From Kaistella polysaccharea (GTDB lineage Bacteria; Bacteroidota; Bacteroidia; Flavobacteriales; Weeksellaceae): a stretch of DNA of 64,000 nucleotides. Position 1 is the stretch's first letter; each line of letters opens with the position of its first letter. Below the pieces are notes generated by a model. It did no database searches and was not told where the DNA came from. It worked only from the letters and a program-made list of their open reading frames with translations. The DNA is taken from positions 868,001-932,000 of the forward strand of contig NZ_CP084528.1 in the NCBI RefSeq assembly GCF_020410745.1, read 5' to 3'. Positions 25,437 to 33,617 of this stretch are shown here, piece by piece. The translations under genes and the position numbers were made by a program.

Positions 25437-27380
25437 CTATTTTAGAAGATATTCCTGCATAAACTTAATAACCGCCAATCTTTGAAAATCTACATTTTCC
25501 TTCTTTCGGAAACCGTGCCCTTCATTCTTCGCTTCTAAATACCAAACTGTATTTCCTTGTGCCTTTAATTTATCACGCATTTGCATGGCTTCAGTTACAG
25601 GAACTCGCGGATCATTGGTTCCCTGAATAATAAACATGGGCTTTTTAATTTTATCGGTGTTGTTTAAAGGGGCAATCTTGGTAAAGAATTCACTCATTTT
25701 CGGATCGCGTTCATCACCATATTCGGCACGTCGCAGATCACGGCGGTATTCCTCAGTATTTTTTAAAAAAGTATTGAAATCAGAAATACCGACAATATCC
25801 ACAGAACATTTTATTTTATCTGCATATTCGTAAGCCGTTGCCAAAGTCATAAATCCACCATAACTGCCACCCATTATCATAATTCGATCTTTGTCCAATT
25901 CTGGTTGTTTCGCAATCCAATCTAATAAAGCGCCGATATCTTTTACAGAATTCATGCGGTTGAAACCGTTGTCGCTCGCAATATAGGTTTTGCCAAAACC
26001 TGAAGAACCACGAACATTTGGATAAATCAAAGCCACGCCCATTTCATTCGTATAATAATTACTCGAACCTAAAGAAGACGCCATAGACTGACCTTCCGGT
26101 CCGCCATGAATATTGATGAGAACTGGTCTTTTGCCTGCAAATTTCTTCGAAGCCGGATAATAGAATCCAGAGATTTTCATCTTGTCAAAACTTTTCCATT
26201 CGATGAGTTTTGGTTGCGCCATATCGCTTTTCTGCATTTCTCCCTGTTCGCTGTCCGTCCATCTTTCAATATTTTTGGTTGCTAAATCCAAACGATAAAT
26301 ATCCGATGAAGAATCATAAGTTGACTGGGTGTAAAAGAGCGATTTTCCGTCATCGGTAAATGCAATATCACTAACGATACCTATCGGCAAACCATTGATT
26401 TCATTATATTTTTGAGTTGCGGTATCCATCAAATATAATTTGATTAGACCTCCTTCATTGGTTGAAAAAGCAATTTTAGATTTATCTTTTGACAAAGTAT
26501 AATTCTCCACCTCCCACGGAATATCGGTCGTGAAATAGGTGATTTTTTTCGTTTTCAAATTGATCATCGCCAATCGATTGAATTCATTATCACGATCAGT
26601 TACATAAAATATTTCATCCGAATTTTTTGAAAACTGTGCGCCACCTTGAACTATTTGCTTTTCACTCAGATCGGTGATTGGCTGCAGTTTTTTGGTGTTG
26701 ACATCGAACAGATACAGATAGGATTCATTCGCAGAAACATATTCGCTGATAATGAGTTTATTTCCGTCTGCTGATATATCGTCAATTGACCAGCCGCCAC
26801 CTTTCACTTGCAAAACTAATTTGATGTCGTTTGGTTTTAAAGGATTCATGAAATAAATATCCCGATCGCCACCATTTCTTTTGGTGGAGGAAAAGTAAAA
26901 ACCTGACCCATCTTTTTTCCATTGTATGCCACCGTTTTGGGATCTTCCGCCATCGGTTAGCAATGTAGATTCCATGGATTTTAAATCGAGTTTAAAAAGC
27001 TGACCAAATTCATTTCCGCCAATGTCTTTTGAGTAGACCAAAAACTCTCCTTTTGTAGGTTCAAAATCTGCAGAATTTACCGGCTCATCAAAAAAAGTAA
27101 TTTGTTTTCTGTTTCCTAAAGCGTGCGATAAATGATGCAGTTGATTGGTGGACGCAAATCTGGTGACCATAATCAATTCTTTTCCATTCGGATGAATGGC
27201 AGTAAAGTAAGCACCTCTGCTTTCCGTATATTTTTTAATATTATCGTTTAAACTTTTCGGAATTGCCGGAATATTTTCTACGATTAAATTCTCGTTCGGA
27301 ACTACATTATCATTTTTGGTTTGGGCAAATAAAGAAGTTCCGGAGAAGAGCAAAATCGGGAATAAATATTTCATTTTCAT
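25437..27380 (-). CDS. Exported S9 family prolyl oligopeptidase-like peptidase
   Basis: The 647-aa protein has a signal peptide (MKMKYLFPILLFSGTSLFAQ), a beta-propeller of WD40/TolB-like blades (about 50-390) with repeats such as GIQWKKDGSGFYFSS and SADGNKLIISEY, and a C-terminal alpha/beta hydrolase. The catalytic Ser is in MGGSYGGFM, the Asp in GTNDPRVPV and the His in EGHGFRKKE. Such enzymes (acylaminoacyl-peptidase or DPP type) degrade peptides in the periplasm. It is a single-gene unit. Confidence 0.9.
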   Translation of the reverse strand: MKMKYLFPILLFSGTSLFAQTKNDNVVPNENLIVENIPAIPKSLNDNIKKYTESRGAYFTAIHPNGKELIMVTRFASTNQLHHLSHALGNRKQITFFDEPVNSADFEPTKGEFLVYSKDIGGNEFGQLFKLDLKSMESTLLTDGGRSQNGGIQWKKDGSGFYFSSTKRNGGDRDIYFMNPLKPNDIKLVLQVKGGGWSIDDISADGNKLIISEYVSANESYLYLFDVNTKKLQPITDLSEKQIVQGGAQFSKNSDEIFYVTDRDNEFNRLAMINLKTKKITYFTTDIPWEVENYTLSKDKSKIAFSTNEGGLIKLYLMDTATQKYNEINGLPIGIVSDIAFTDDGKSLFYTQSTYDSSSDIYRLDLATKNIERWTDSEQGEMQKSDMAQPKLIEWKSFDKMKISGFYYPASKKFAGKRPVLINIHGGPEGQSMASSLGSSNYYTNEMGVALIYPNVRGSSGFGKTYIASDNGFNRMNSVKDIGALLDWIAKQPELDKDRIMIMGGSYGGFMTLATAYEYADKIKCSVDIVGISDFNTFLKNTEEYRRDLRRAEYGDERDPKMSEFFTKIAPLNNTDKIKKPMFIIQGTNDPRVPVTEAMQMRDKLKAQGNTVWYLEAKNEGHGFRKKENVDFQRLAVIKFMQEYLLK

Positions 27381-27559
27381 GGATCATAATTTGATGTTAA
27401 GATAGAACTATTTGGGAATAAAAACCACAAGTTTAAAATTTGATTTAACTGTAATTTCTAAAGCAAGAAAACCTAACGCAACTCGAGCTAAAAATTTAAA
27501 GACTTTTTAAAAGACCGATTACATAATAACAATGAAAAATTGTGGTGACTATTCAAAAA

Positions 27560-27585
27560 AAACCGTTGTACTAGTACAACGGTTT
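27560..27585 (-). terminator. Terminator of fasciclin lipoprotein gene A
   Basis: A perfect 26-base palindrome (AAACCGTTGTACT and its complement) followed on the minus strand by eight T, 21 bases past the stop codon at 27607. Confidence 0.85.
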
Positions 27586-27606
27586 ATAAATGAAATGTTT
27601 GAAAAC

Positions 27607-28200
27607 TTATTTAGGCATCACTACTGTATCGATTGCATGGATTACTCCATTAGAAGCTGGTACATCAGCCATAACAACTGTCGCTGTGCCGCCTTTTGCA
27701 TCGGTTAACATTACTTTATCACCTGTCAGACTTAAATCGATTTTCTCGCCCTGAACAGTGGTAACGGTGTATTTTCCGTTGTTTTTGTTTATTGCGTCAA
27801 TTACTGCGGCCGCGTCAAATTTACCTGACACCACATGGTACGTCAAAACTGATTTCAGTTTGTCAAGATTTTCCGGTTTCAGTAAACCATCCACAGTTCC
27901 TGTAGGAAGTTTATCAAATGCAGCGTTGGTAGGTGCAAAGACAGTGAAAGGCCCTGCTCCACTTAACGTTTCAACTAATCCGGCAGCTTTTACTGCAGTT
28001 ACCAGTGTTGAGAAATCTGGATTTGAAGAAGCAACTTCTACAATGTTTTGAGCATCAACTGCCGCTGTGGAATCCATTGCTGTAGAATCCACTGTTGCTG
28101 TTGTAGCATCAGTCATGTCGGTAGATTCTACTTTTTTTTCACAAGAAGTTGCGATTGCTCCTACAACTAAAAAGGCACCAATTGTTTTTACGAATTTCAT
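27607..28200 (-). CDS. Fasciclin-domain lipoprotein A
   Basis: The protein (197 aa from ATG 28200; a TTG two codons upstream is less likely) has a lipoprotein signal ending IATSC, with Cys as the lipidated residue, then a Thr/Ser/Asp-rich linker. One fasciclin (FAS1) domain follows, with the H1 motif GPFTVFAPTNAAFDKLP and the H2/YH region LTYHVVSGKF. FAS1 domains mediate adhesion. It sits on the cell envelope. It is paralogous to the protein at 44667, where an ECF-like promoter is seen; no such promoter is visible here. Confidence 0.9.
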   Translation of the reverse strand: MKFVKTIGAFLVVGAIATSCEKKVESTDMTDATTATVDSTAMDSTAAVDAQNIVEVASSNPDFSTLVTAVKAAGLVETLSGAGPFTVFAPTNAAFDKLPTGTVDGLLKPENLDKLKSVLTYHVVSGKFDAAAVIDAINKNNGKYTVTTVQGEKIDLSLTGDKVMLTDAKGGTATVVMADVPASNGVIHAIDTVVMPK

Positions 28201-28584
28201 AATCAATATTTTAGGTTAAATTAAGGTAGTCGAAGATAGAGATAAACATGATTTGTTCAATATAGTTACCGATAATTTTTAACGATGACTGTAAATGTTA
28301 AAATAATCTCAGTTGATCCCCCACTTAATTGACGTTTCTATAAAATGTGCATCAATAGTAGGCGATTCGCTGTAATTGTTTCAAAATAGGTGGCAATGAA
28401 AATCAAAGAATTTCATAGTTTTGTGTTTTTAGTTTACACAAACGTACCGTACTTTCTATATTTTTTTTAAAGGTAAATTATTGAAGTACTGCATGTTGGT
28501 GAGAGACAATAATTAGAAATTCGCTCCATGAAAGAAATTTTTTTTACAATGGAAAAGCATGTCGAATGTCTTTGAAGAAGAATA
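28201..28584. other. Gene-free stretch of 384 bases
   Basis: The stretch is AT-rich, with stops in all frames. A TATCTTCG on the minus strand at about 28232-28239 is one base from TAnnTTTG and may be the -7 box of the fasciclin gene. No repeat, hairpin or RNA gene was recognised in the rest. Confidence 0.4.
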
Positions 28585-29064
28585 CTACGGTTTTGCCAGT
28601 AGACTTATTTGAGTGACCTGCATCGAAATAATTTTCCATATTTTATCTGCCTTTTGAAAAACAGCGGTAATATACTTCTGATCGATATTACCTTTTTTTA
28701 CAATACCTCCAGGAATGGTATAGTCACTTTTTGCGGTTAATTCTTCTTTAATATGAGCGACTGCTGAACTTTCGTTGATCAATTTAGTGTCGATCAATTC
28801 ATATTTAACAGAAGTTGGTTTGATGCAACAGTCATTAATTTGGGAAAACTTAGCGCTAATATTTTCTTTCCCTTTCCAGTACATTCCGAGGAAATTAATC
28901 AATGTTGCATCATCACTGAAAGCCTCTGAAAATGCTTTCATATCATTTTTATTCCAGTCGGCTTCCTGTTTTTGGATAATCTGTTTCAAAGAGTCATCGG
29001 AGGCCTGTCCATTTATTCCGCTATAGCTTATTAAAGCCAAGAATAATAGAAGTATTTTTTTCAT
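28585..29064 (-). CDS. Exported NTF2-like protein (DUF4440/SnoaL type)
   Basis: The 159-aa protein has a signal peptide (MKKILLLFLALISYSGINGQ) and a cone-shaped NTF2-like domain: QEADWNKNDMKAFSEAFSDDATLINFLG is its first helix-strand block, seen here at about 33-60. Such domains bind small molecules or act as hydrolase/isomerase scaffolds. The family gives no definite reaction. It is a single gene with about 160 bases to the cupin gene upstream. Confidence 0.75.
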   Translation of the reverse strand: MKKILLLFLALISYSGINGQASDDSLKQIIQKQEADWNKNDMKAFSEAFSDDATLINFLGMYWKGKENISAKFSQINDCCIKPTSVKYELIDTKLINESSAVAHIKEELTAKSDYTIPGGIVKKGNIDQKYITAVFQKADKIWKIISMQVTQISLLAKP

Positions 29065-29226
29065 CTGAAAACTTTTAGTTTACACGAATGGACAATATGT
29101 TGATTTTAAATAAATATAATTTTAACATTAAATGATTGGGAGACAATGTGTTGATGAGTAAAACGGATTAAAAAATCCGCGCTATCGGAATTTAATTTAG
29201 AAAATACTGTCTACAGTTTTGTGTCA

Positions 29227-29793
29227 TTAATCAATACTTAAAGGCGGCCCGACCACTTCCATTTCGTTATCGGCAAAAACTTTTGCCATTTCCTCTCTAC
29301 TGGGTTCGTGATTTAAAGCTGCTATCGTCAGAAAAAAATTCTCCATTTTACCTGCGGGTTGAAATATCACATTCATTTTCCCTTTTTCCGACACTTGTGT
29401 CCAGGCATGTGGGACTTTGCGCGGTAAAAAAATGTTGTCACCCGAGGTTAAAAAATAGTGATCGCTGCCCACCTGAAATTTATAAGATCCTTCGATCACA
29501 TAAAATACTTCGTCCTGGAAATGGTGAATGTGCAAAGGCGTGCCCTTGCCTTGTGATATAGATGTTTGTTCAAATATAGCTAAGCCTCCATCTGTATCAC
29601 TACCTGGAATTTTCAAATCTAGAATGTTTGCATTAACACCTTTTAGTTTAATATGACCATGAATTCTTCCTTCTCCGGCAGAAACTTTAAATCCTTTGCG
29701 ATTTCTCGTTGCGAGTTTTTGAAAATTTGAAAATCCGAAAAATGGTACTGCTGCCAGCGTGCAAAGTGAGGCAAGAAAGGTGTTCCGTTTCAT
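29227..29793 (-). CDS. Exported cupin-domain protein
   Basis: The 188-aa protein has a signal-like N-terminus (MKRNTFLASLCTLAAVPFFG) and one cupin barrel. The metal-binding motif 1 is THIHH-like, here PLHIHHFQDEVFYVIEG (His, His, Glu, at about 84-100), and motif 2 is FLPRKVPHAW. Single-domain cupins of this kind can be dioxygenases, isomerases or sensors. The MKRxTFL start and the mature part in front of the barrel are typical of periplasmic quercetinase-like cupins in flavobacteria. The substrate is unknown. Confidence 0.8.
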   Translation of the reverse strand: MKRNTFLASLCTLAAVPFFGFSNFQKLATRNRKGFKVSAGEGRIHGHIKLKGVNANILDLKIPGSDTDGGLAIFEQTSISQGKGTPLHIHHFQDEVFYVIEGSYKFQVGSDHYFLTSGDNIFLPRKVPHAWTQVSEKGKMNVIFQPAGKMENFFLTIAALNHEPSREEMAKVFADNEMEVVGPPLSID

Positions 29794-29917
29794 GATTTTA
29801 TACTTTTAATTAATAAAATTATACACATCCGTTAAAAAACAATCCAACTTTAATTTTGAAACCAAGTATTTCTACTAAGACCAAACGAAGTTAAAATAAA
29901 TATTTTGTCTTTATGAA

Positions 29918-30064
29918 TTAAAATGCAACTAATTGCTGGTAAAGTAATGATCTGATTTCACAGTCAACCAAACCCGAGCGGTCACCATCTAAAATTTTTC
30001 TCAAGGAGATTTGATCTTTATAAGTAGTAGGAAATTCGTCGAAAGGCGGATGATTTTCGGACAT
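29918..30064 (-). CDS. Possible small protein (48 aa)
   Basis: An open frame of 48 codons begins MSENHPPFDEFPTTYKDQ and ends SLLYQQLVAF, 60 bases downstream of the DUF1622 gene on the same strand. Its composition (charged, few rare codons) resembles real protein better than chance AT-rich frames here, but there is no homology known to me and no clear ribosome site. It could be a remnant of a longer gene. The surrounding 331-base gap holds nothing else. Confidence 0.3.
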   Translation of the reverse strand: MSENHPPFDEFPTTYKDQISLRKILDGDRSGLVDCEIRSLLYQQLVAF

Positions 30065-30124
30065 AAAATCGATATTTTTTTATAAAGAAATTGGTGCGTA
30101 AACAACAAAATTTTGATTTAAAAT

Positions 30125-30493
30125 TTATGCAGCTGAGTTGGAATCTTCCCTGGATGTTCTTTTTTGCCAGGGAAATTTTCCTTCAATTTCAACCTGAATG
30201 GAAAGACTTAAAAATGTTCGGATCAGGACGATAATCGCTAAAATAACCACCCGTTCTAAAGTAGGATCTGTAACGACCGTGGCAATAATATCACCCGCCA
30301 CGAGGATTTCCAGACCCAGGAGAATGGCTTTGCCCAGTTCCTGACGTAAAATCTTGTAAGAGCGTGGCGAAACGCTTTGCGCATTGAAAAGAAACTGACC
30401 AATTGCGTTAAGGGTTCCGAAGACGATGGTAATAATGCCTAAAATTTCTAAAGCACGCGCGCTGTATTCAATGTAGTTTCGGATTTCTTCCAT
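30125..30493 (-). CDS. DUF1622 family membrane protein
   Basis: The 122-aa protein has three hydrophobic segments (ALEILGIITIVFGTLNAIGQF, the region LLGLEILVAGDIIATVV, and RVVILAIIVLIRTFLSL, at about 14-34, 58-76 and 81-99). ELGKAILLGLEILVAGDII is characteristic of DUF1622. Function is unknown; it is an inner-membrane protein. It stands alone. The protein ends in a charged cytoplasmic tail. Confidence 0.82.
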   Translation of the reverse strand: MEEIRNYIEYSARALEILGIITIVFGTLNAIGQFLFNAQSVSPRSYKILRQELGKAILLGLEILVAGDIIATVVTDPTLERVVILAIIVLIRTFLSLSIQVEIEGKFPWQKRTSREDSNSAA

Positions 30494-30866
30494 AATTTAT
30501 GTTTTAAGATAAATTTAGGGAAAAAACCGGTAAAATTTTATTTTTTGATTTTCAATTTCGATTTCAGGGGATTTTACTGTTTGGAATCAGCAGCAATAAA
30601 TGCAGACGGTAAACTAAAGCGACAAAAAATAGAAAAATACCAATACCATCTATTTTTCTTTATTGTCCTATAGTACTCTTCGAATTTGCCTTAAGTATTC
30701 ATTTCATTGCGATATTCTAGAATTGATGCTAACGGTTGCCTATTTCTGTTGGCGGGGACTTTTTTATAAATGGTCTTTATAAATATAACAAATTGAACAA
30801 TTAGCAAAAATCTTGATGATAGGAACTTCCAATCCGCTAATAGAATACCGTATGATGTGTAGTATT
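30494..30866. other. Gene-free stretch of 373 bases with a half cassette-type site
   Basis: No ORF of note is present. At 30728-30753 the plus strand reads GCTAACGGTTGCC, then TATTTCTGTTGGCGGGG, which resembles the left half of the sites at 31480 and 32465 (TAACG, then a block ending in TTGGCG). It marks the left edge of the accessory stretch 30.7-33.4 kb. Confidence 0.35.
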
Positions 30867-31457
30867 TTAATTCGGATTGAACTGAATATTGAAATTCTTT
30901 AAATAATCCTTTATTGGTTCCATTCCCATTTCTTTTCTTCTTTCGTTCACAGTTTCAGGATTATCTAATTTATACAATTTACCTTTTTCTATTTGTGAAC
31001 CATATATTTGGGGTTTTCCTTCGTCCATTAAAATCCTATCTTTCATCAATGCGTATTGTTGTTTAGATAAGTCTCCATTTTCAACCGCATTCTCTATTTG
31101 TGGAAAATACTTTTTTCTGATTTCTTTAGTACTGTGTTGCAGTCCCAACCAGATTGCATCCATTTGTTTTTGACCCACCTCCTTTAATGTTGGCATACCA
31201 CACTTTTCAATAATGCTAATCACTAATTCTTGATTCCTATGATCTTCTTTAGCGTATTTGATGAATTCATTTGATTTTCTAATCCTTTGGTCACTTTCTA
31301 AAACTTCGCTCAAGATTTGACGTTTTTTGCTGCAATCGACTTCAATAATATCTACTGAACCTACATAGACAAATTTATCCCTATTCATATAAAGGAATAT
31401 TGATATTATTAAAACAAGAGCGGTTAATGTGCTGAATAATATTTTTTTTATTTTCAT
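30867..31457 (-). CDS. DUF6624-like exported or membrane-anchored protein
   Basis: The 196-aa protein has an N-terminal hydrophobic helix (ILFSTLTALVLIISIFLYM), probably an uncleaved anchor. The rest contains MDAIWLGLQHSTKEIRKKYFP, KDRILMDEGKPQIYGSQI and the ending ERRKEMGMEPIKDYL; this pattern of a WL.LQH helix and a conserved EGKPQIYGSQ is the mark of the DUF6624 family. Function is unknown. It is AT-rich and flanked by cassette-type repeat ends, which suggests horizontal gain. Confidence 0.65.
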   Translation of the reverse strand: MKIKKILFSTLTALVLIISIFLYMNRDKFVYVGSVDIIEVDCSKKRQILSEVLESDQRIRKSNEFIKYAKEDHRNQELVISIIEKCGMPTLKEVGQKQMDAIWLGLQHSTKEIRKKYFPQIENAVENGDLSKQQYALMKDRILMDEGKPQIYGSQIEKGKLYKLDNPETVNERRKEMGMEPIKDYLKNFNIQFNPN

Positions 31458-31479
31458 ATCTATTTTTGGTTAATATTAC

Positions 31480-31511
31480 ACATAACGTTTTGCGTATTGG
31501 CGATGGTGCGG
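31480..31511. repeat. Half of an attC-like site
   Basis: The plus strand reads CATAACGTTTTGCGTATTGG followed by CGATGGTGCGG, which aligns with the left half of the full site at 32465 (ACAACGTTTTGGCGC and TTGGCGAAGGTGGCG). It ends 23 bases before the start codon of the DUF6624-like gene on the minus strand. The partner arm is not found. Confidence 0.5.
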
Positions 31512-31617
31512 CTAAAAATACTGACTTTATCTTTTATAAATTAATGTTCGGAAAATCTAAAATATTTAAACTTAAGATTCATCCTCATTATTGCCATTTC
31601 GATGTTGTACGGCGGTT

Positions 31618-32445
31618 TTATTTCAATATTTTTACGTCGATATTTATTGATGGTTCAGCAATTGACATTTTATCCCATTTTGAATAAAAATCTCTTTTGT
31701 AAAATGTATGAAATAATGAACCACTTAAAAACAGATAACCACCAAATGAATTTAAAACTTGCATTGATACAAAAAAGTCCTCCTTTTCAACCCATATATC
31801 TCTATCAGATATGTCAAAAGTAAAAACGCCATCTTTGATCTTATCGTTTGTTAATATTGCTGTAAGATTTTCAGAAACTATAGATTCAAATGGTAATTTA
31901 TCTTTTAATGAGTAAATATTAAAACTTATTTGTAGAGGCTGGTCTGCTTTTAATTCCGCAACATTTACATTTATCTTATTTATTTTTACCTTTTTATTAT
32001 TTCCAAAATAAACAGCAATTTCTTTAGATTTATCTTCGTTCGTTCTCTCTGGATAATAAGCGAAAAGAATTTTCTGTGAGTGTGAATTTGAACCCCAATT
32101 TTTTTCTGTAAATTTTTGCTTCTTTAAAATGACTGCTTGAATATTTTGAACTTTTTCATTTAAAGATATTTCAAAATTTTTAGAATTAATATTCTGTATT
32201 TTAATGGAATAATTTTCATAACCGCCAAATTGAACAACTAAATTCTTCTTTTTATCAACATTGGTTAAGTCAATAGAAAATTCCCCATTTCCATTTGAAA
32301 TAACCCCAAAATTTTCGTCTAAAATTCCAACTCTCGCAAAAGAAATTGGTTCTTTATCAATTTTTGCCTGAATTTTACCGTTAATTATTTGAGCATTAAG
32401 AAAAAAATTTATTAGTGCAAAAAATATCCCGTATTTTATTTTCAT
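31618..32445 (-). CDS. Exported protein with carboxypeptidase regulatory-like domain
   Basis: The 275-aa protein has a signal peptide (MKIKYGIFFALINFFLNAQ). The first 90 residues match the beta-sandwich CarboxypepD_reg-like domain: NGKIQAKIDKEPISFARVGI, then GVISNGNGEFSIDL and LVVQFGGYENYSI. The C-terminal 170 residues are mainly beta and not recognised, ending in INIDVKILK. Domains of this kind often stand in front of TonB receptors, but no receptor follows. AT-rich; lies between cassette-type repeats. Confidence 0.7.
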   Translation of the reverse strand: MKIKYGIFFALINFFLNAQIINGKIQAKIDKEPISFARVGILDENFGVISNGNGEFSIDLTNVDKKKNLVVQFGGYENYSIKIQNINSKNFEISLNEKVQNIQAVILKKQKFTEKNWGSNSHSQKILFAYYPERTNEDKSKEIAVYFGNNKKVKINKINVNVAELKADQPLQISFNIYSLKDKLPFESIVSENLTAILTNDKIKDGVFTFDISDRDIWVEKEDFFVSMQVLNSFGGYLFLSGSLFHTFYKRDFYSKWDKMSIAEPSINIDVKILK

Positions 32446-32464
32446 AATTTTGTTTTAAACTGAC

Positions 32465-32596
32465 GTACAACGTTTTGGCGCTTGGCGAAGGTGGCGATTT
32501 TTACCACAAATGTTGATGCGGAGAACCAAACTGTGATTAACAACAAAACTGTCTGCGGAGCACTGAACCGCCACTTTTGCCAAACGCCTGTTAGCT
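32465..32596. repeat. attC-like inverted repeat between two accessory genes
   Basis: On the minus strand the 132-base site runs from AGCTAAC (32590-32596) to GTTGTAC (32465-32471). Inside, CGCCACTTTTGCCAA (32569-32583) pairs with TTGGCGAAGGTGGCG (32482-32496) over 15 bp with two G-T pairs, enclosing about 72 bases. Each end heptamer differs by one base from the integron core sites RYYYAAC and GTTRRRY. The next ORF begins 20 bases after the GTTGTAC end, as in integron cassettes. No integrase is in the window. Confidence 0.5.
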
Positions 32597-32609
32597 GTAG
32601 TTATTCTTT

Positions 32610-33386
32610 TCAATGTATACATCCTAAATAAATGTCACCAAATTTTTCTCTTGCAATGTCGGATAATTTTTTGTCACAAAGGTCTGAAATGTAAAGTCCG
32701 TAAGGTTCAACTTTCAATATCGCATCAGCAATAGGGTCGTCAATATAAAGTTTAGAACCTTCATTGAAAAATGTATAGCGAATAGTCGCCCACATTTCAA
32801 ATCCAAGACCAAAATCCGTGTCTGGCTCATAGCCTGAGTTGTCGCCAGCTTTTACCATTTTTGTAACTAATCCCAATGCGTCTTTAAGTTGTATTGAAGA
32901 TATATGAGCTGCAAGGTCAGCAACCTGAATACCTTTTATATCAATTGAATTTTGTTCTAAATGAAATGTGCACTCCGTGAAATCTATTGAAGAAATCAAT
33001 TGTTCGGCTTTGTCTTTTGAAGTAAACATACCTTGGTCAAGATAAACGCTAGTAGGTTTTTTAATTCTTTTGTTGCTGTCAATAAATTGTCTTACAGCTT
33101 TTATGCATTCAAAGCCAAGTTGCTGTCTGTTTGTCCTTGGAATAACAACAATGCCAAGGCTGCAACTATCAGTAAGTAATCCTTTTAGTTCTTCTCGAAC
33201 TTTTGCTTTTTCTGGTTCTTTAGAATAGTTCGCACTGCTTTTATATTCAAAAATGTTAGGGTCGAAGCCACAACTCTTAATTATGTCAATGACTTTTTCA
33301 TTGATGTCAATGTCAGTATAAACACAAGCTCCGATTATAAAACCAGCTTCATCGTGAACACTATCGTCTATGTAGAATTGTCCCAT
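32610..33386 (-). CDS. DUF3800 domain protein (RNase H-like fold)
   Basis: From ATG 33386 the protein has 258 aa (an upstream TTG start at 33407 would run across the repeat end). It begins GQFYIDDSVHDEAGFIIGA, with the first acidic residues of a DUF3800 domain; SVYLDQGMF near 140 has a further Asp, and IKGIQVADLAAHI near 180 is the QxADxxA signature. DUF3800 is predicted to have an RNase H-like nuclease fold and occurs on mobile elements and in defence-linked loci. Inverted copies of a 13-base repeat flank it (32590 and 33389). Confidence 0.8.
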   Translation of the reverse strand: MGQFYIDDSVHDEAGFIIGACVYTDIDINEKVIDIIKSCGFDPNIFEYKSSANYSKEPEKAKVREELKGLLTDSCSLGIVVIPRTNRQQLGFECIKAVRQFIDSNKRIKKPTSVYLDQGMFTSKDKAEQLISSIDFTECTFHLEQNSIDIKGIQVADLAAHISSIQLKDALGLVTKMVKAGDNSGYEPDTDFGLGFEMWATIRYTFFNEGSKLYIDDPIADAILKVEPYGLYISDLCDKKLSDIAREKFGDIYLGCIH

Positions 33387-33388
33387 AT

Positions 33389-33401
33389 AATTACAGCTAA
33401 C
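33389..33401. repeat. Inverted repeat end flanking the DUF3800 gene
   Basis: AATTACAGCTAAC here and GTTAGCTGTAGTT at 32590-32602 are inverted copies matching at 12 of 13 positions, so the DUF3800 gene is bounded on both sides. The copy here ends two bases before the ATG on the minus strand. Confidence 0.5.
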
Positions 33402-33479
33402 TCTCAAATATACGCAAGTTCCATAAATTATAGTGAGATTTATTTAAAAGTTCCCACTTGCAATCCGACTGGAGTGGAG

Positions 33480-33555
33480 CTCTTTTTTTGCAGCGACGCG
33501 AAGCAAAAAGCGGCAATACTTCGACAAGCTCAGCAAAAATTCGCGGAGGATTAAG
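33480..33555 (-). repeat. Dispersed hairpin element, diverged copy 3
   Basis: TTTTTGC (33485-33491) pairs with GCAAAAA (33503-33509), and the flank holds ACTTCGACAAGCTCAGCAAAA, close to the CCTTCGACAGGCTCAGG next to copy 1. It lies between the DUF3800 gene and the lpdA terminator, outside any ORF. Confidence 0.4.
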
Positions 33556-33568
33556 TTGCCCTAATAAA

Positions 33569-33595
33569 AAAACTCCAGCAAATTACTGGAGTTTT
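33569..33595 (-). terminator. Terminator of lpdA
   Basis: AAAACTCCAG (33569-33578) pairs with CTGGAGTTTT (33586-33595). On the minus strand it is followed by TTTTATT and lies 22 bases past the lpdA stop codon. Confidence 0.85.
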
Positions 33596-33617
33596 CTATA
33601 TCAATATTTCGAATATT

